Origin: Sphingomonas sp. 28-66-16
GTDB lineage: Bacteria; Pseudomonadota; Alphaproteobacteria; Sphingomonadales; Sphingomonadaceae
Length of the DNA: 64,000 nt
Direction: 5' to 3'
Assembly: GCA_002281485.1 (NCBI GenBank)
Contig: NCGF01000003.1
Coordinates: forward strand, 96,040-160,039
Below are positions 9,999 to 18,767 of this stretch, piece after piece. Within the stretch, counting starts at the first letter, position 1. Each line of letters begins with the position of its first letter. The notes under the pieces were generated by a model. That model searched no databases and was not told where the DNA came from. It was given only the letters and a program-made list of their open reading frames with translations. Made by a program: the position numbers and the translations under genes.

Positions 9999-11192
9999 GT
10001 GAACCTGGAATTCAGCCCCGAAGAGATCGCCTTCCAGCACGAGGTGCGCCAGTTCATCGCCGATCATTATCCCGCCAGCCTGCGCGGCAAGCAGGATGAG
10101 GGCGAGGAGATGTCGAAGGAGGATTTCCTCGCCTGGCACCGCGTGCTCGCCGCCAAGGGCTGGATCGCGCCGGCCTGGCCGGTCGACTATGGCGGCACCG
10201 ACTGGACGCCGACGCAGAAATATATCTGGTCGGAGGAAACCGCCCGCGCGGACTGCGTCCGGCTGATGCCGTTCGGCCTGTCGATGGTCGGCCCGGTGAT
10301 CTATACCTTCGGAACGCCCGAGCAAAAGGCGCGCTTCCTGCCCGGTATCCTCTCGGGCGATGACTGGTGGTGCCAGGGCTATTCGGAGCCGGGCGCGGGG
10401 TCAGACCTCGCCTCGCTGCGCACCAAGGCGGTCCGCGACGGCGACCATTATGTCGTCAACGGCCAGAAGACCTGGACGACGATGGCGCAGCATGCCGACT
10501 GGGGCTTCTTCCTCGTCCGCACCGATCCCGATGCCAAGCCGCAGGAAGGCATCAGCTTCCTGCTGATCGACATGAAATCGCCGGGCATCACGGTGCGGCC
10601 GATCATCACCCTGGGCGGCGAGCATGAGGTCAACGAGGTCTGGCTCGAGGATGTCCGCGTGCCGGTCGAAAACCGGATCTATGAAGAGAACAAGGGCTGG
10701 ACCTGCGCCAAATTCCTGCTCGCGCACGAACGCACCGGCATTGCCGGGGTCGCCGCGTCGAAGCGCGGGATCGAGAAGGTCAAGGCGATCGCCCGCACCG
10801 AAATGGACGGCGACCGGCCGCTGATTGCCAATGCGTTCTTCAAGCGCAAGATCGCCGAGCTCGAAATGGACCTGACGGCGCTCGAATTCACCGAGCTGCG
10901 CAGCCTGGCGGGCGAAAGCGCCGGCAAGGGGCCGGGGCCCGAATCGAGCCTGCTCAAGATCAAGGGCTCCGAAATCCAGCAGCGGCTGACCGAATTGTCG
11001 CTCGAAGCGGTCGGCCATTATGGCGCGCCCTATTTCCGCGGCTTCGGCGAGGGCGACAACGAGCATCCGATCGGCCCCGACTACGCCCACCGCACCGCGC
11101 CGACCTATTTCAACATGCGTAAAACGACGATCTATGGCGGCTCGAACGAAATCCAGCGCAACATCATCGCCAAGATGGTGCTCGGCCTCTGA
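9999..11192 (+). CDS. Acyl-CoA dehydrogenase, large subunit type (pimeloyl-CoA dehydrogenase PimC-like)
   Basis: A 397-residue flavoprotein that would oxidise acyl-CoA to the 2,3-enoyl-CoA. The signature segment (QGYSEPGAGSDLASL) and the NGQKTWTT motif that contacts FAD and substrate are present, and the C-terminus keeps the YGGSNEIQRN region. The open frame extends upstream, but GTG 9999 is preceded by GGAGAG at 5-bp spacing and gives the expected N-terminus; ATG 9975 is the alternative. It is followed 72 bp later by a second acyl-CoA dehydrogenase. Such large/small pairs form heteromeric enzymes in dicarboxylic-acid, bile-acid and steroid degradation. Confidence 0.88.
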   Translation: MNLEFSPEEIAFQHEVRQFIADHYPASLRGKQDEGEEMSKEDFLAWHRVLAAKGWIAPAWPVDYGGTDWTPTQKYIWSEETARADCVRLMPFGLSMVGPVIYTFGTPEQKARFLPGILSGDDWWCQGYSEPGAGSDLASLRTKAVRDGDHYVVNGQKTWTTMAQHADWGFFLVRTDPDAKPQEGISFLLIDMKSPGITVRPIITLGGEHEVNEVWLEDVRVPVENRIYEENKGWTCAKFLLAHERTGIAGVAASKRGIEKVKAIARTEMDGDRPLIANAFFKRKIAELEMDLTALEFTELRSLAGESAGKGPGPESSLLKIKGSEIQQRLTELSLEAVGHYGAPYFRGFGEGDNEHPIGPDYAHRTAPTYFNMRKTTIYGGSNEIQRNIIAKMVLGL

Positions 11193-11264
11193 ACCGGGCC
11201 GGGACAGACGACGAGAAGGCGCGGCCCACCGCGCCCGGCACGACACAGGACAGGACGACCCCGC

Positions 11265-12398
11265 ATGGATTTCAGTTATACCGAAACGCAGGACATGGTC
11301 CGCGAGACGCTCGCGCGATTTCTCGCCGACACCTATGATTTCGAGACGCGCAAGAAGATGCTCGCGAGCAGCGCCGGCCGCGACCCGGGCATCTGGCGCG
11401 CGCTCGCGAGCGAACTCGGCATTCTGGGCGCCCCCTTCGCCGAGGCGCAGGGCGGGCTCGGCGGCGGTGCGCTCGAAAACATGATCGTGATGGAGGAACT
11501 CGGCAAGGTCATCGCGATCGAGCCCTATCTCCAGACCGTGGTGATCGCCGGCGGCGCGCTCAAGCATGTCGGCGGCGCGATTGCCGATGCGGTGATCCCG
11601 CAGATCATGGCGGGCGACGCGATCATCGCCTTTGGCTATGCCGAGCCGCAGGGCCGCTACGACCTCGCCAATGTCCGCACCACCGCCAAGGCCGATGGCG
11701 CGGGCTATACGCTGAGCGGGCACAAGAGCGTCGTGCTCGCCGCGCCCTGGGCCTCGCATTTCCTCGTCACCGCGCGCACCGGCGGATCGACCCGCGAGCG
11801 CGACGGCGTCGAGCTGGTCCTCGTCGACGCCAGCGCGCCGGGGATTGCGCGGCGCGACTATCCGACGGTGGACGGGATGCAGGCGTCCGAGCTCTATTTC
11901 GAGAATGTCGCGCTGCCCGGTGAGGCGTTGCTCCCCGGCGGCATCGCGCTGATCGAACGGATCGTCGACGAAGCGACCGCCGCCGTCTGCGGCGAGGCAT
12001 GCGGCGTGGCGCGCAAGCTGCACGAGGGCACGCTCGACTATGCCAAGCAGCGCAAACAGTTCGGCCAGCCGATCGGCAAATTCCAGGTGCTCCAGCACCG
12101 CCTGGCCGATATGTTCATCGAGACCGAGCAGATCGTGTCGATGGCGCTGATGGCGACGCTCAAGCTCGATCTGCCCGCCGATGAACGCCGCGCCGCCGTC
12201 AGCCTCGCCAAGGCGAAGGTCGCGCGGTCGATCCGCTTCGTCGGCCAGAATGCGATCCAGACGCATGGCGGCATCGGCATCAGCGACGAGCTCGCGATCG
12301 GCCATTACTTCAAGCGCGCGACGATGATCGAAAGCCAGTTCGGCTCGGCCGACTGGCATCTCGAACGCTTCGAGCAACTGGCGCTCGCCGACGCGTAG
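11265..12398 (+). CDS. Acyl-CoA dehydrogenase, small subunit type (PimD-like)
   Basis: A 377-residue acyl-CoA dehydrogenase paralogue of the preceding gene. The N-terminal helical domain starts MDFSYTETQDMVRETLARF; the middle region has the weaker GYAEPQGRYDLANV in place of the canonical signature, as is common in the second subunit of heteromeric pairs. The C-terminal domain keeps the RKQFGQPIGKFQVLQHRLA and THGGIGISDE motifs that bind FAD across the dimer interface. Co-transcription with the upstream subunit is likely (72-bp gap). The substrate is unknown; a medium-chain dicarboxylyl- or branched acyl-CoA is a reasonable guess. Confidence 0.87.
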   Translation: MDFSYTETQDMVRETLARFLADTYDFETRKKMLASSAGRDPGIWRALASELGILGAPFAEAQGGLGGGALENMIVMEELGKVIAIEPYLQTVVIAGGALKHVGGAIADAVIPQIMAGDAIIAFGYAEPQGRYDLANVRTTAKADGAGYTLSGHKSVVLAAPWASHFLVTARTGGSTRERDGVELVLVDASAPGIARRDYPTVDGMQASELYFENVALPGEALLPGGIALIERIVDEATAAVCGEACGVARKLHEGTLDYAKQRKQFGQPIGKFQVLQHRLADMFIETEQIVSMALMATLKLDLPADERRAAVSLAKAKVARSIRFVGQNAIQTHGGIGISDELAIGHYFKRATMIESQFGSADWHLERFEQLALADA

Positions 12399-12484
12399 GA
12401 GCCGCTTCCGGCGGGGTGGGGGTTCGAGCACGCGACCTGACACCGGCGCACCGATCAGCGCCGGCAACGGGCGATGGGCCGCGC

Positions 12485-13459
12485 TCAGCCAAGCATGCGC
12501 GCCAGCCGTTCGCTGATGATCGCCTTGGCCTGGGCCATGATCCGGTCGATCAGTTCCTGGCAGGTCGGGATGTCATGGATCAGCCCGGCGACCATCCCGC
12601 AGCTCCACGCGCCGGCTTCCATATCGCCTTCGCGCATGATCCGCGGATAGACGCCGGCGACCTCGTCGATGATATCCTCGAACCTGAGGTCGGCGCCGAG
12701 CCGGCGCTCCTTTTCGAGCAGCCGCTCGACCGCCGCATTGGTCAGTACCCGCTCGGTGTTGCGCAAGGGGCGCATCACCAGCCGCGTGTCGAGCTCGGAG
12801 GCGGCGACGAGCGCCTGCTTGACCTTCTCGTGCACAGGCGCCTCCTGCGTCGCGATGAAGCGCGTGCCCATGTTGATGCCGTCCGCCCCGAGCGCCAGCG
12901 CGGCGACGAGGCTGCGGCCGTCGGCCATCCCGCCCGAAGCGACGAAGGGGATGTCGAGCGTCTCGTCGGCCCGCGGGAGCAGGATGAAATTGGGCACGTC
13001 GTCTTCGCCCGGATGGCCGCCGCATTCGAACCCGTCGACCGACACCGCGTCGCATCCGATCGATTGCGCCTTGAGCGCATGGCGGACCGAGGTGCATTTG
13101 TGGATCACCCTGATCCCGGCCTGCTTGAAGAAGGGCAGTACCGAGGCCGGATTGTTGCCGGCGGTTTCGACGACGGTCACCCCGCCTTCGATGATCGCGC
13201 GGACATAGCCCGGATAATCGGGCGCGTTGACCGTCGGCAGGAAGGTGAGGTTCACGCCGAACGGCTTGTCGGTCAGGTCGCGGCACCGCGCGATTTCGCG
13301 GGCTAGATCGGCGGGAGTCTTCTGGGTCAGCCCGGTGACGATCCCGAGCCCGCCCGCATTCGAGACCGCCGCTGCCATTTCGGCAAAGCCGACATAATGC
13401 ATGCCCCCCTGAATGATCGGGTGCTCGATACCGAACATCTCGGTGATGCGGGTCTTCAT
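12485..13459 (-). CDS. Nitronate monooxygenase family flavoprotein
   Basis: A 324-residue TIM-barrel FMN protein of the NMO/2-nitropropane dioxygenase/FabK family. N-terminal GIEHPIIQGGM and the GGLGIVTG loop are typical; the central GCDAVSVDGFECGGHPGE segment contains the AxxGxxxGGHxG-type motif that holds FMN and the catalytic His. The start at 13459 gives the conserved N-terminus; the frame stays open upstream. Members oxidise nitronates, but many act in poorly known acyl or aromatic catabolism, and the convergent acyl-CoA dehydrogenase pair hints at that. It is divergent from the injection-system operon across a 492-bp gap. Confidence 0.88.
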   Translation of the reverse strand: MKTRITEMFGIEHPIIQGGMHYVGFAEMAAAVSNAGGLGIVTGLTQKTPADLAREIARCRDLTDKPFGVNLTFLPTVNAPDYPGYVRAIIEGGVTVVETAGNNPASVLPFFKQAGIRVIHKCTSVRHALKAQSIGCDAVSVDGFECGGHPGEDDVPNFILLPRADETLDIPFVASGGMADGRSLVAALALGADGINMGTRFIATQEAPVHEKVKQALVAASELDTRLVMRPLRNTERVLTNAAVERLLEKERRLGADLRFEDIIDEVAGVYPRIMREGDMEAGAWSCGMVAGLIHDIPTCQELIDRIMAQAKAIISERLARMLG

Positions 13460-13951
13460 AGCATGGCTCTCCCTCGACGCTCTCGGCGCGGGAGCCGTTA
13501 TGGCGCCGGTTACGATGGCGGACAATCGCGGAAAGTCGCCCCGGCTACCCATCAGCGGGCGCCTGCCGCCGACCGACTCCCCTCAAAACGGGTTAAAAAG
13601 GGCACGCCGGCTGGTCGCGGCAAGCCGCCCCGAAATGGGTGTAGCGGCGAGCGGGATGGATCGGCCCCCACGGCCGGAAAGAGCGGCATTTTCAACGAGT
13701 CGCGAGCGTGATCAGCGCCGAGGGAAGCGCAATTGCTTCAAGTATCGACAAAGTAAACGCCATGTTAAGTCCGTACTGCCGGGAATCATCGTCGCAGTCG
13801 GCTTGACACGTTGGGCAGGTTGCGGGACATTTCCTGCAGAAATCGAGTCGCGCGTGCTTTACCCGCGCAGGTTTCCTATTTGTAATTGTAACCATTTTGG
13901 GTCTGATCGTACTAATGCGCTGGCCATAGCGGTCGCGCAACGGGGGAAGCA
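13460..13951. other. 492-bp intergenic leader of the injection-system operon
   Basis: No gene was seen here. The segment from about 13690 is less GC-rich than its surroundings, especially 13865-13920, the sort of composition expected for a promoter or regulator-bound region. It must contain the start of transcription for the 22.7-kb operon and, on the other strand, for the nitronate monooxygenase gene. The long leader could host regulation of injection-system expression, but no riboswitch-like fold was recognised by eye. Confidence 0.5.
13803..13831 (+). promoter_or_regulatory. Possible sigma70-like promoter of the eCIS operon
   Basis: TTGACA (13803-13808) is followed after 17 bp by GACATT (13826-13831), a weak -10 match. 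It lies about 120 bp before the TTG start of the first gene. The -35 box is perfect but the -10 box matches at only three positions, so this is a tentative call. Confidence 0.3.
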
Positions 13952-14986
13952 TTGGCGACTCTATTGATCGACGACATGCAGAGTACGGCGCCATGGGCGG
14001 CGCTATCGCCCGATGGCGTCACGCCATCGGCGGCGCTCTCGCTGGCCGCCGATGCGAGCACCCCGACGCCGAGCGGCGATGCGCGGTCGATCGTGGCGAC
14101 GCGCGCCGGCCCCGCGCTCAACCATCGGCTGCGACGCTCGATCCCCCCTGTCGATCTGGCGACCTGGCCCGAGCTTCGACTGACGATGCAGGCAGACGTC
14201 GCGACCGGATCGCGGCCCGAATCGCCCTTCTATCTCGAGCTTCGGCTCGGATCGGCGGCGGCGCCCATCGGCGCGCCGGGCAATGACTGGCATCGCCGGC
14301 TCGCGATCGAGCGTGCCGATGCCTGGGAAGCGCAGCGGCTCAGTCTCGTCGATCTGCCTGGGCCGGTGCGCGGCGCGCTCGATCAGATCGAACTGCGCTG
14401 CGTCGCCGACACGCCCTTTGCAGCGCGCATCGACCAGCTCGTCGCGGCGCGGCGACGCTTTCCGGGCGATGTCGACGAGGCGCTCGTGGCGCTGCTCGAT
14501 CAGCGCGTGACGATCGCCGGCGCCCCGGTGCCGGCGGCCATCATCCCCGCCGGGGGCGCGCTCCCGGAGACGGTACCGCTGATCCTGATCCAGCCCTATG
14601 ATCTGCGCCCGGCCTGGACGCGCGACGCCGCCGCCGGGACGCCCGGCAATTTCATGGCCGACGGCACGATGCGACTGGCGGCGGCGAGCGATCCCTTCGA
14701 ACTCGATTACGCGATCGAGGCGCGCGCCGCCGATCGCACCGATCAGGCGCTGCTCGTCGATTTCCTGCTCGGCGCGCTCCCGCGGCAGGGCACGCTCCTC
14801 GTCAATGGCGAGCCGCTGCGCGCGGAATGGATCACCGCCCCCGGCGGCGAACGCTGCTTCCCGATCGAGCGGCAACTGATCTTCCTGCGCGTCACCTGCT
14901 GGCGCGAGCGGCGCTCGCCGATCACGGTCGCGCCGGTCAAGTCCGTCAGCACCCGCATCGATCCGCGCGAGCCGGCCGATGGCTGA
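13952..14986 (+). CDS. eCIS protein: beta-sandwich N-domain plus tail-terminator-like C-domain (putative)
   Basis: A 344-residue protein, first gene of the eCIS operon, starting at TTG 13952 after GGGGGAAGC. Residues 1-165 have the alternating polar/hydrophobic pattern of a carbohydrate-binding-module-like beta-sandwich (LLIDDMQSTAPW opening, later LRLTMQAD and FYLELRLGSA strands). From about residue 175 (DVDEALVALLDQRV) the chain recalls DUF4255/gpU-like terminators that cap the tube in Afp16/Pvc16, and DUF4255 genes often open eCIS loci. No AAA+ partner is present. Both domain calls are by pattern and position; structural prediction would decide. The stop overlaps the next gene by 8 bp. Confidence 0.5.
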   Translation: MATLLIDDMQSTAPWAALSPDGVTPSAALSLAADASTPTPSGDARSIVATRAGPALNHRLRRSIPPVDLATWPELRLTMQADVATGSRPESPFYLELRLGSAAAPIGAPGNDWHRRLAIERADAWEAQRLSLVDLPGPVRGALDQIELRCVADTPFAARIDQLVAARRRFPGDVDEALVALLDQRVTIAGAPVPAAIIPAGGALPETVPLILIQPYDLRPAWTRDAAAGTPGNFMADGTMRLAAASDPFELDYAIEARAADRTDQALLVDFLLGALPRQGTLLVNGEPLRAEWITAPGGERCFPIERQLIFLRVTCWRERRSPITVAPVKSVSTRIDPREPADG

Positions 14987-15317
14987 GCCGCTGACCCTCT
15001 ACAATCCGCGTGCCCAGCCGGTCGAGCTCCATCATCAGGGCGCGGTCGTCGTGATCGGGCCGCATGGGTGCCTCGATCATCCGCGATCGGGCCAAGTCGA
15101 TCGGCTGATCGCCACAGGCGCGCTGAGGATCGTCGATCGTCCGGCCGCGCGACCGGCCGAAGCGGCGCCCGACGCGGAGCCCCCACCCGAGACCCAAGCC
15201 GCCCCCGCCGCGCCGCCCGCCGGGGAGGCGACCGACGCCAAGCCCGAGGCGCCGCCGGAAACAGGCAAGCCGCGCAAGTCCCTCCGCCTCAAACGCACGT
15301 CCCGCCCGCAACGCTAG
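14979..15317 (+). CDS. Small eCIS-operon protein with Pro/Ala-rich tail, unknown
   Basis: A 112-residue protein not recognised from any named family. Residues 1-53 look like a small globular beta fold (YNPRAQPVELHHQGAVVVI and VDRLIATGALRIVD). Residues 54-95 are a low-complexity Pro/Ala/Glu stretch, and the end is strongly basic (KPRKSLRLKRTSRPQR). It starts 8 bp inside the putative terminator gene and ends 14 bp before the sheath start, so it is made with the particle proteins. An assembly factor or terminator-associated protein is possible, but nothing in the sequence proves it. Confidence 0.6.
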   Translation: MAEPLTLYNPRAQPVELHHQGAVVVIGPHGCLDHPRSGQVDRLIATGALRIVDRPAARPAEAAPDAEPPPETQAAPAAPPAGEATDAKPEAPPETGKPRKSLRLKRTSRPQR

Positions 15318-15331
15318 TCAGGAGCACGCAC

Positions 15332-17431
15332 ATGGCAAATATCGGCCTGAATATCCGCGAGGTGGACGGTTCCGCCAGTCCCGCCGTGGTCGCCGCCCCG
15401 ACATCGGTCGCGGCATTCAACGTCCTGACGCGGCGGGGCGTGCCCAATCGATCGGTCAGGATCGATCGCTTCGAGCAGTTCGTCGAACGCTTCGGCAGCT
15501 ATTTTCCCAGCGGGCTCGGCGCCTATCTCGTCAAGGGGTTTTTCGACAATGGCGGGCGGTCAGCCTATATCAACCGCGTCGTCTCGACCGATCCCGCCAC
15601 CGGCCATCTCGCGTCGACCCTGACGCTCAGCGACGGCACCCCCAATCCGACATTGAAGCTTTCCGCCGGCTATCGGGGCGCGAAAGACCCCGGCCGCTGG
15701 GGCGACACGATTCAGGTGAAGGCCGAGCGCAGCTATGGCGCCGAAAGCCGTCTCCGCGAGGCCGCGCCTGCCTCGATCACCACCGGCGCCGCGCTGCCGG
15801 CGGCGACCGACATGACCGCGCTGCCCGCGCTCGCGCTGACGATCGACGGCACCGATGAGGACATCACCTTCCTGGCGAGCGACTTCCCCAATCCTGCCGC
15901 CGCGACGCGCCCCCAGATCGTCGCCGCGATCAACGCCCGGCAGAGCAAGGTGATCGCCTCGCTCAACGGCACCAACAATCTGGTGCTGACCTCGTCGGGC
16001 GAGATCGCCCATCTGTCGAATGGCTGGACGAGCCTGGGCGTGCGCGCGATCAATGCCGCGCTCGGCTTTCCCGCAATCGTCGCCGAGACCTTCGCCGCCG
16101 CCGCCGCAGTGGCAGGCAATGGCGCAACACTCAGACGCAGCGACTCGCTCGCGCTCGGCGACGCGATCGAAGTGTATGACGCCGCGACCCCCGCCAATCG
16201 TGCCTTCGCCAAGCTGATGACGCGCAACGACCTGACCGGCGCAATCACCTGGGCACCGCCGATCGTCGGGATTGGCGGCTGGTCAGCGCGCGACATCCGG
16301 GTGCGCACGCCGCGCGTCAAATTGACGATCGCCGAAGGCGGCACCGATGCCGCAAGCGTCAGGGAGGTCTGGGACGGGCTGTCGATGGAACCCGACACCG
16401 CCGATTATGCCCCCACCCGGCTCAATCACCCGATGAGCGGCTCGCGGTTCGTGATGGCCGAAGACTTGCTGAGCGCCAGCGCGGTCGGCGCCGATCTGCC
16501 CGCCGATTCGGGCTTTGCGCCGCTGGCGGGCGGGCGTGACGCCGCCCCGACGGCGAATGATTTCGTCGGCGATCCGGTCGCGCGGAGCGGCTTTCACGCC
16601 TTCGATACCGATGCGGTCCAGCTTGTCGCGTGCGAGCGCGCCGACCCCTCGGTGGTGATCGGGGCGCTGGCCTATTGCAGCGCGCGCGAGGATTGCATGT
16701 TCGTGGGATCGACCCCCGAAGGCGTCGTCGGCGCCGACGCGGTCACCTATGGACAGGCGTTTCAGGGGCGCAAGGTCTATGGCGCGCTCTACAGCCCGTG
16801 GATCGTCATCAACGATCCCCAAGGAGTCGGCGACAATCCGCTCCGCGCGATCCCGCCCACCGGGCATGTGATGGGTGTCTATGCCCGGATCGACGGCCTG
16901 CGCGGCGTCTGGAAGGCACCGGCGGGCGACGAGGCGAGCATCGCCGGTGCGATCGACGTGACCTACCGGATGACCGACGAGGAACATACCCAGCTCGTCA
17001 AGGACGGCAGCGTCAACGGCATCCGCGCGATCCCCCGGGCGGGGATCGTCATCGATGCGTCGCGCACGCTCAGCACCGATACGCGCTGGCTCTACGTCAA
17101 CGTCCGGCTGCTGTTCAACATGGTGAAATCGAGCCTCAAGGACGGCCTGCGCTGGGTGCGGCAGGAGCCCAACCGATCGCAGCTGTGGAACTCGATCAAT
17201 TACGGCACGGTCACGCCCTTCCTGCTCGGCCTGTGGCGGCGCGGCGCGTTCGGCACCGGCAAGCCCGAAGACGTCTTCACGGTGATCTGCGACGCCAACA
17301 ACAATCCGCCCGACCAGGTCGATCAGGGCATCCTGAACGTCGAGGTCTATTTTTATCCGTCGAAGCCGGCCGAGACGATCATCATCACCGTTGGCCAGCA
17401 ACCCTCGGGTGGGGTCGTCGCCGAAAGCTGA
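15332..17431 (+). CDS. Contractile tail sheath protein (Afp2-4/Pvc2-like)
   Basis: A 699-residue sheath subunit that polymerises around the tube and contracts to drive it into a target membrane. The N-terminus matches phage tail sheath protein FI-type families (SPAVVAAPTSVAAFN, the RFGSY region and the GFFDNGGRSAYINRV loop), and the C-terminal third (LNVEVYFYPSKPAETIII) ends like sheath proteins that interlace with neighbouring subunits. Residues about 163-250 form an inserted domain resembling the flagellin-IN fold, also found twice in the gpI-like protein. ATG 15332 follows AGGAG; the frame is open upstream. Only one sheath gene is present, against three in Afp. Confidence 0.92.
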   Translation: MANIGLNIREVDGSASPAVVAAPTSVAAFNVLTRRGVPNRSVRIDRFEQFVERFGSYFPSGLGAYLVKGFFDNGGRSAYINRVVSTDPATGHLASTLTLSDGTPNPTLKLSAGYRGAKDPGRWGDTIQVKAERSYGAESRLREAAPASITTGAALPAATDMTALPALALTIDGTDEDITFLASDFPNPAAATRPQIVAAINARQSKVIASLNGTNNLVLTSSGEIAHLSNGWTSLGVRAINAALGFPAIVAETFAAAAAVAGNGATLRRSDSLALGDAIEVYDAATPANRAFAKLMTRNDLTGAITWAPPIVGIGGWSARDIRVRTPRVKLTIAEGGTDAASVREVWDGLSMEPDTADYAPTRLNHPMSGSRFVMAEDLLSASAVGADLPADSGFAPLAGGRDAAPTANDFVGDPVARSGFHAFDTDAVQLVACERADPSVVIGALAYCSAREDCMFVGSTPEGVVGADAVTYGQAFQGRKVYGALYSPWIVINDPQGVGDNPLRAIPPTGHVMGVYARIDGLRGVWKAPAGDEASIAGAIDVTYRMTDEEHTQLVKDGSVNGIRAIPRAGIVIDASRTLSTDTRWLYVNVRLLFNMVKSSLKDGLRWVRQEPNRSQLWNSINYGTVTPFLLGLWRRGAFGTGKPEDVFTVICDANNNPPDQVDQGILNVEVYFYPSKPAETIIITVGQQPSGGVVAES
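15818..16080 (+). other. Flagellin-IN-like insertion domain in the sheath
   Basis: Sheath residues about 163-250. Pattern: hydrophobic strand, F-x3-DFPNPA, T-x2-QIVAAIN, VIASL, then LVLTSSG. The same pattern recurs in the gpI-like protein at about residues 372-450 and 568-650. In flagellins and FliD a similar repeat decorates the outer surface; on a sheath it would probably face outward. Confidence 0.5.
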
Positions 17432-17493
17432 GGATGCCGTCCGCCGGGCGCGGTGCGCCCGTCCGCGGGCACTTACTGGGAAAGGATCGATCG

Positions 17494-17964
17494 ATGCCTT
17501 TAGTCGGCAATATCTGGGAAAGTTACCGCGCGAACGAATTCGTCCTGATGGTCGAAGGCACCGAGAGCCCCGGCGTCTCGAAAGTATCGGGCCTGTCCGA
17601 GGGCGAGCTCGAGACCGTCGAGCAACCCGATGGCGGCTCGCTGCGGGTCTACAAGCTCGCCGGATCGAAGGTGAAATTCGAATCGCTGACGATCGAGCGC
17701 TATGTCGATGGCAGCCCGCAGGACCAGGTGTTCCGCGACTGGTTCCAGTCGACCTTTCGTCTCAACGGCACCGAGCAGGGCTCCTCGGGCGTCCGCAAGA
17801 ACGGCATGATCGTCAAGCGCCACAATGGCGAGGACGTGCTGACCTTCGCCTTTTACGGCGCCTGGGTGAAATCGTCGAAATTCACCGATCTCGAAGCGGG
17901 CAGCACCACGCTGCTCAAGCAAACAATCGTGCTGGAGCACGAGGGACTGGAGCGGGTCGGATGA
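17494..17964 (+). CDS. Inner tube protein (Afp1/Pvc1-like)
   Basis: A 156-residue tube subunit of the conserved phage-tail-region type (TIGR02241-like). Hallmarks are the early FVLMVEG strand, the VSGLSEGELETVEQPDGG loop, the LKxE-like region (KFESLTIERYVDG), and the C-terminal W-x2-KFTDLEAGSTTLLKQTIVLEHEG segment. These rings stack to form the lumen through which cargo and spike travel. ATG 17494 follows GGAAAGGA. The stop overlaps the next start (ATGA at 17961). Only one tube gene is seen, against two in Afp (Afp1 and Afp5). Confidence 0.93.
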   Translation: MPLVGNIWESYRANEFVLMVEGTESPGVSKVSGLSEGELETVEQPDGGSLRVYKLAGSKVKFESLTIERYVDGSPQDQVFRDWFQSTFRLNGTEQGSSGVRKNGMIVKRHNGEDVLTFAFYGAWVKSSKFTDLEAGSTTLLKQTIVLEHEGLERVG

Positions 17965-18767
17965 AAATGCAGGATGATTTCTCGGTCGATCGCGCCGCGG
18001 CGCCAAGCGGGCGGCGCACGCTTCCCTTCACGCTGCCGATCGGGGTGACCGATGAGGACGGCCAGGTCCGGCGCGACGGCGCGCTCCGCAAGATGACCGG
18101 ACGCGAAGAGGCGATCCTCGCCGATGCGCAGAACCAGCGCAACGGCGCCAAGCTCGTCACCGAGCTGCTCAGCGGCTGCATCACCGAACTCGGCGGCCAG
18201 CCGGTATCGACGGCGACGGTGGCCAACATGTATTCGGCCGATCGCAACTATCTGCTGCTCCGGCTGCGCGCGATCACCTTCGGGCCCGCGCTCGAGGCGA
18301 GCTACAAATGTCCGTCCTGCGGGCATGGCTGGGACGTGACCGAGGATCTCGACGAGCTGCCCGTCAAGATGCTCGCCGAGGGCGAGCGCGTCGATACCGT
18401 GCCGGTCGAGCTCGAAGACGGCTATGTCGACAAGGCCGGCAACCTGCAGACGGCGATGGTCCTGCGGCTGCCGACCGGTGCCGACGAAAGCGCGGTGGCG
18501 GCGCAGATGCGCAAGAACGCTTCGCTCGGCAAGAATGCGCTGCTCGCGCGGTGCATGGTCGCGCTCGGCGACGTGCCGGCGCACCGGCTCGAGGCGCTTG
18601 GCCCCAAGATCCTCGTCGATCTGACGATGACCGACCGGCGGCTGATCGATCGGGCGCTCAATTCGGGCGCGCCCGGAGTCGATCTGATCCGCCCGATCGA
18701 ATGCCCGGCGTGCGGCAACGAATTCAAGGCCAACCTGGATTTGTCGCGTTTTTTGGCAGTGGAGTGA
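17961..18767 (+). CDS. T4 gp26-like baseplate hub assembly chaperone with two zinc knuckles
   Basis: A 268-residue protein resembling T4-family hub assembly chaperones that are found next to the tube gene in many contractile-tail loci. The first 85 residues include the conserved R-x-MTGREEAILAD segment. Two CxxC pairs, CPSC near residue 116 and CPAC near residue 250, probably bind zinc; they flank an acidic beta-rich domain. The protein is expected to help fold or target hub proteins and may not stay in the particle. Both its start and stop overlap neighbours (ATGA and GTGA). Confidence 0.75.
   Translation: MKMQDDFSVDRAAAPSGRRTLPFTLPIGVTDEDGQVRRDGALRKMTGREEAILADAQNQRNGAKLVTELLSGCITELGGQPVSTATVANMYSADRNYLLLRLRAITFGPALEASYKCPSCGHGWDVTEDLDELPVKMLAEGERVDTVPVELEDGYVDKAGNLQTAMVLRLPTGADESAVAAQMRKNASLGKNALLARCMVALGDVPAHRLEALGPKILVDLTMTDRRLIDRALNSGAPGVDLIRPIECPACGNEFKANLDLSRFLAVE

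Noticed and set aside
10401-12467. 688-codon open frame on the minus strand
   Set aside because: Antisense to the two acyl-CoA dehydrogenases, no start context or domain.
13692-13994. 100-codon minus-strand frame with several Cys before the eCIS operon
   Set aside because: It overlaps the start of the first eCIS gene, lacks a ribosome-binding site and has no known motif; the CxxC spacing alone is not evidence.
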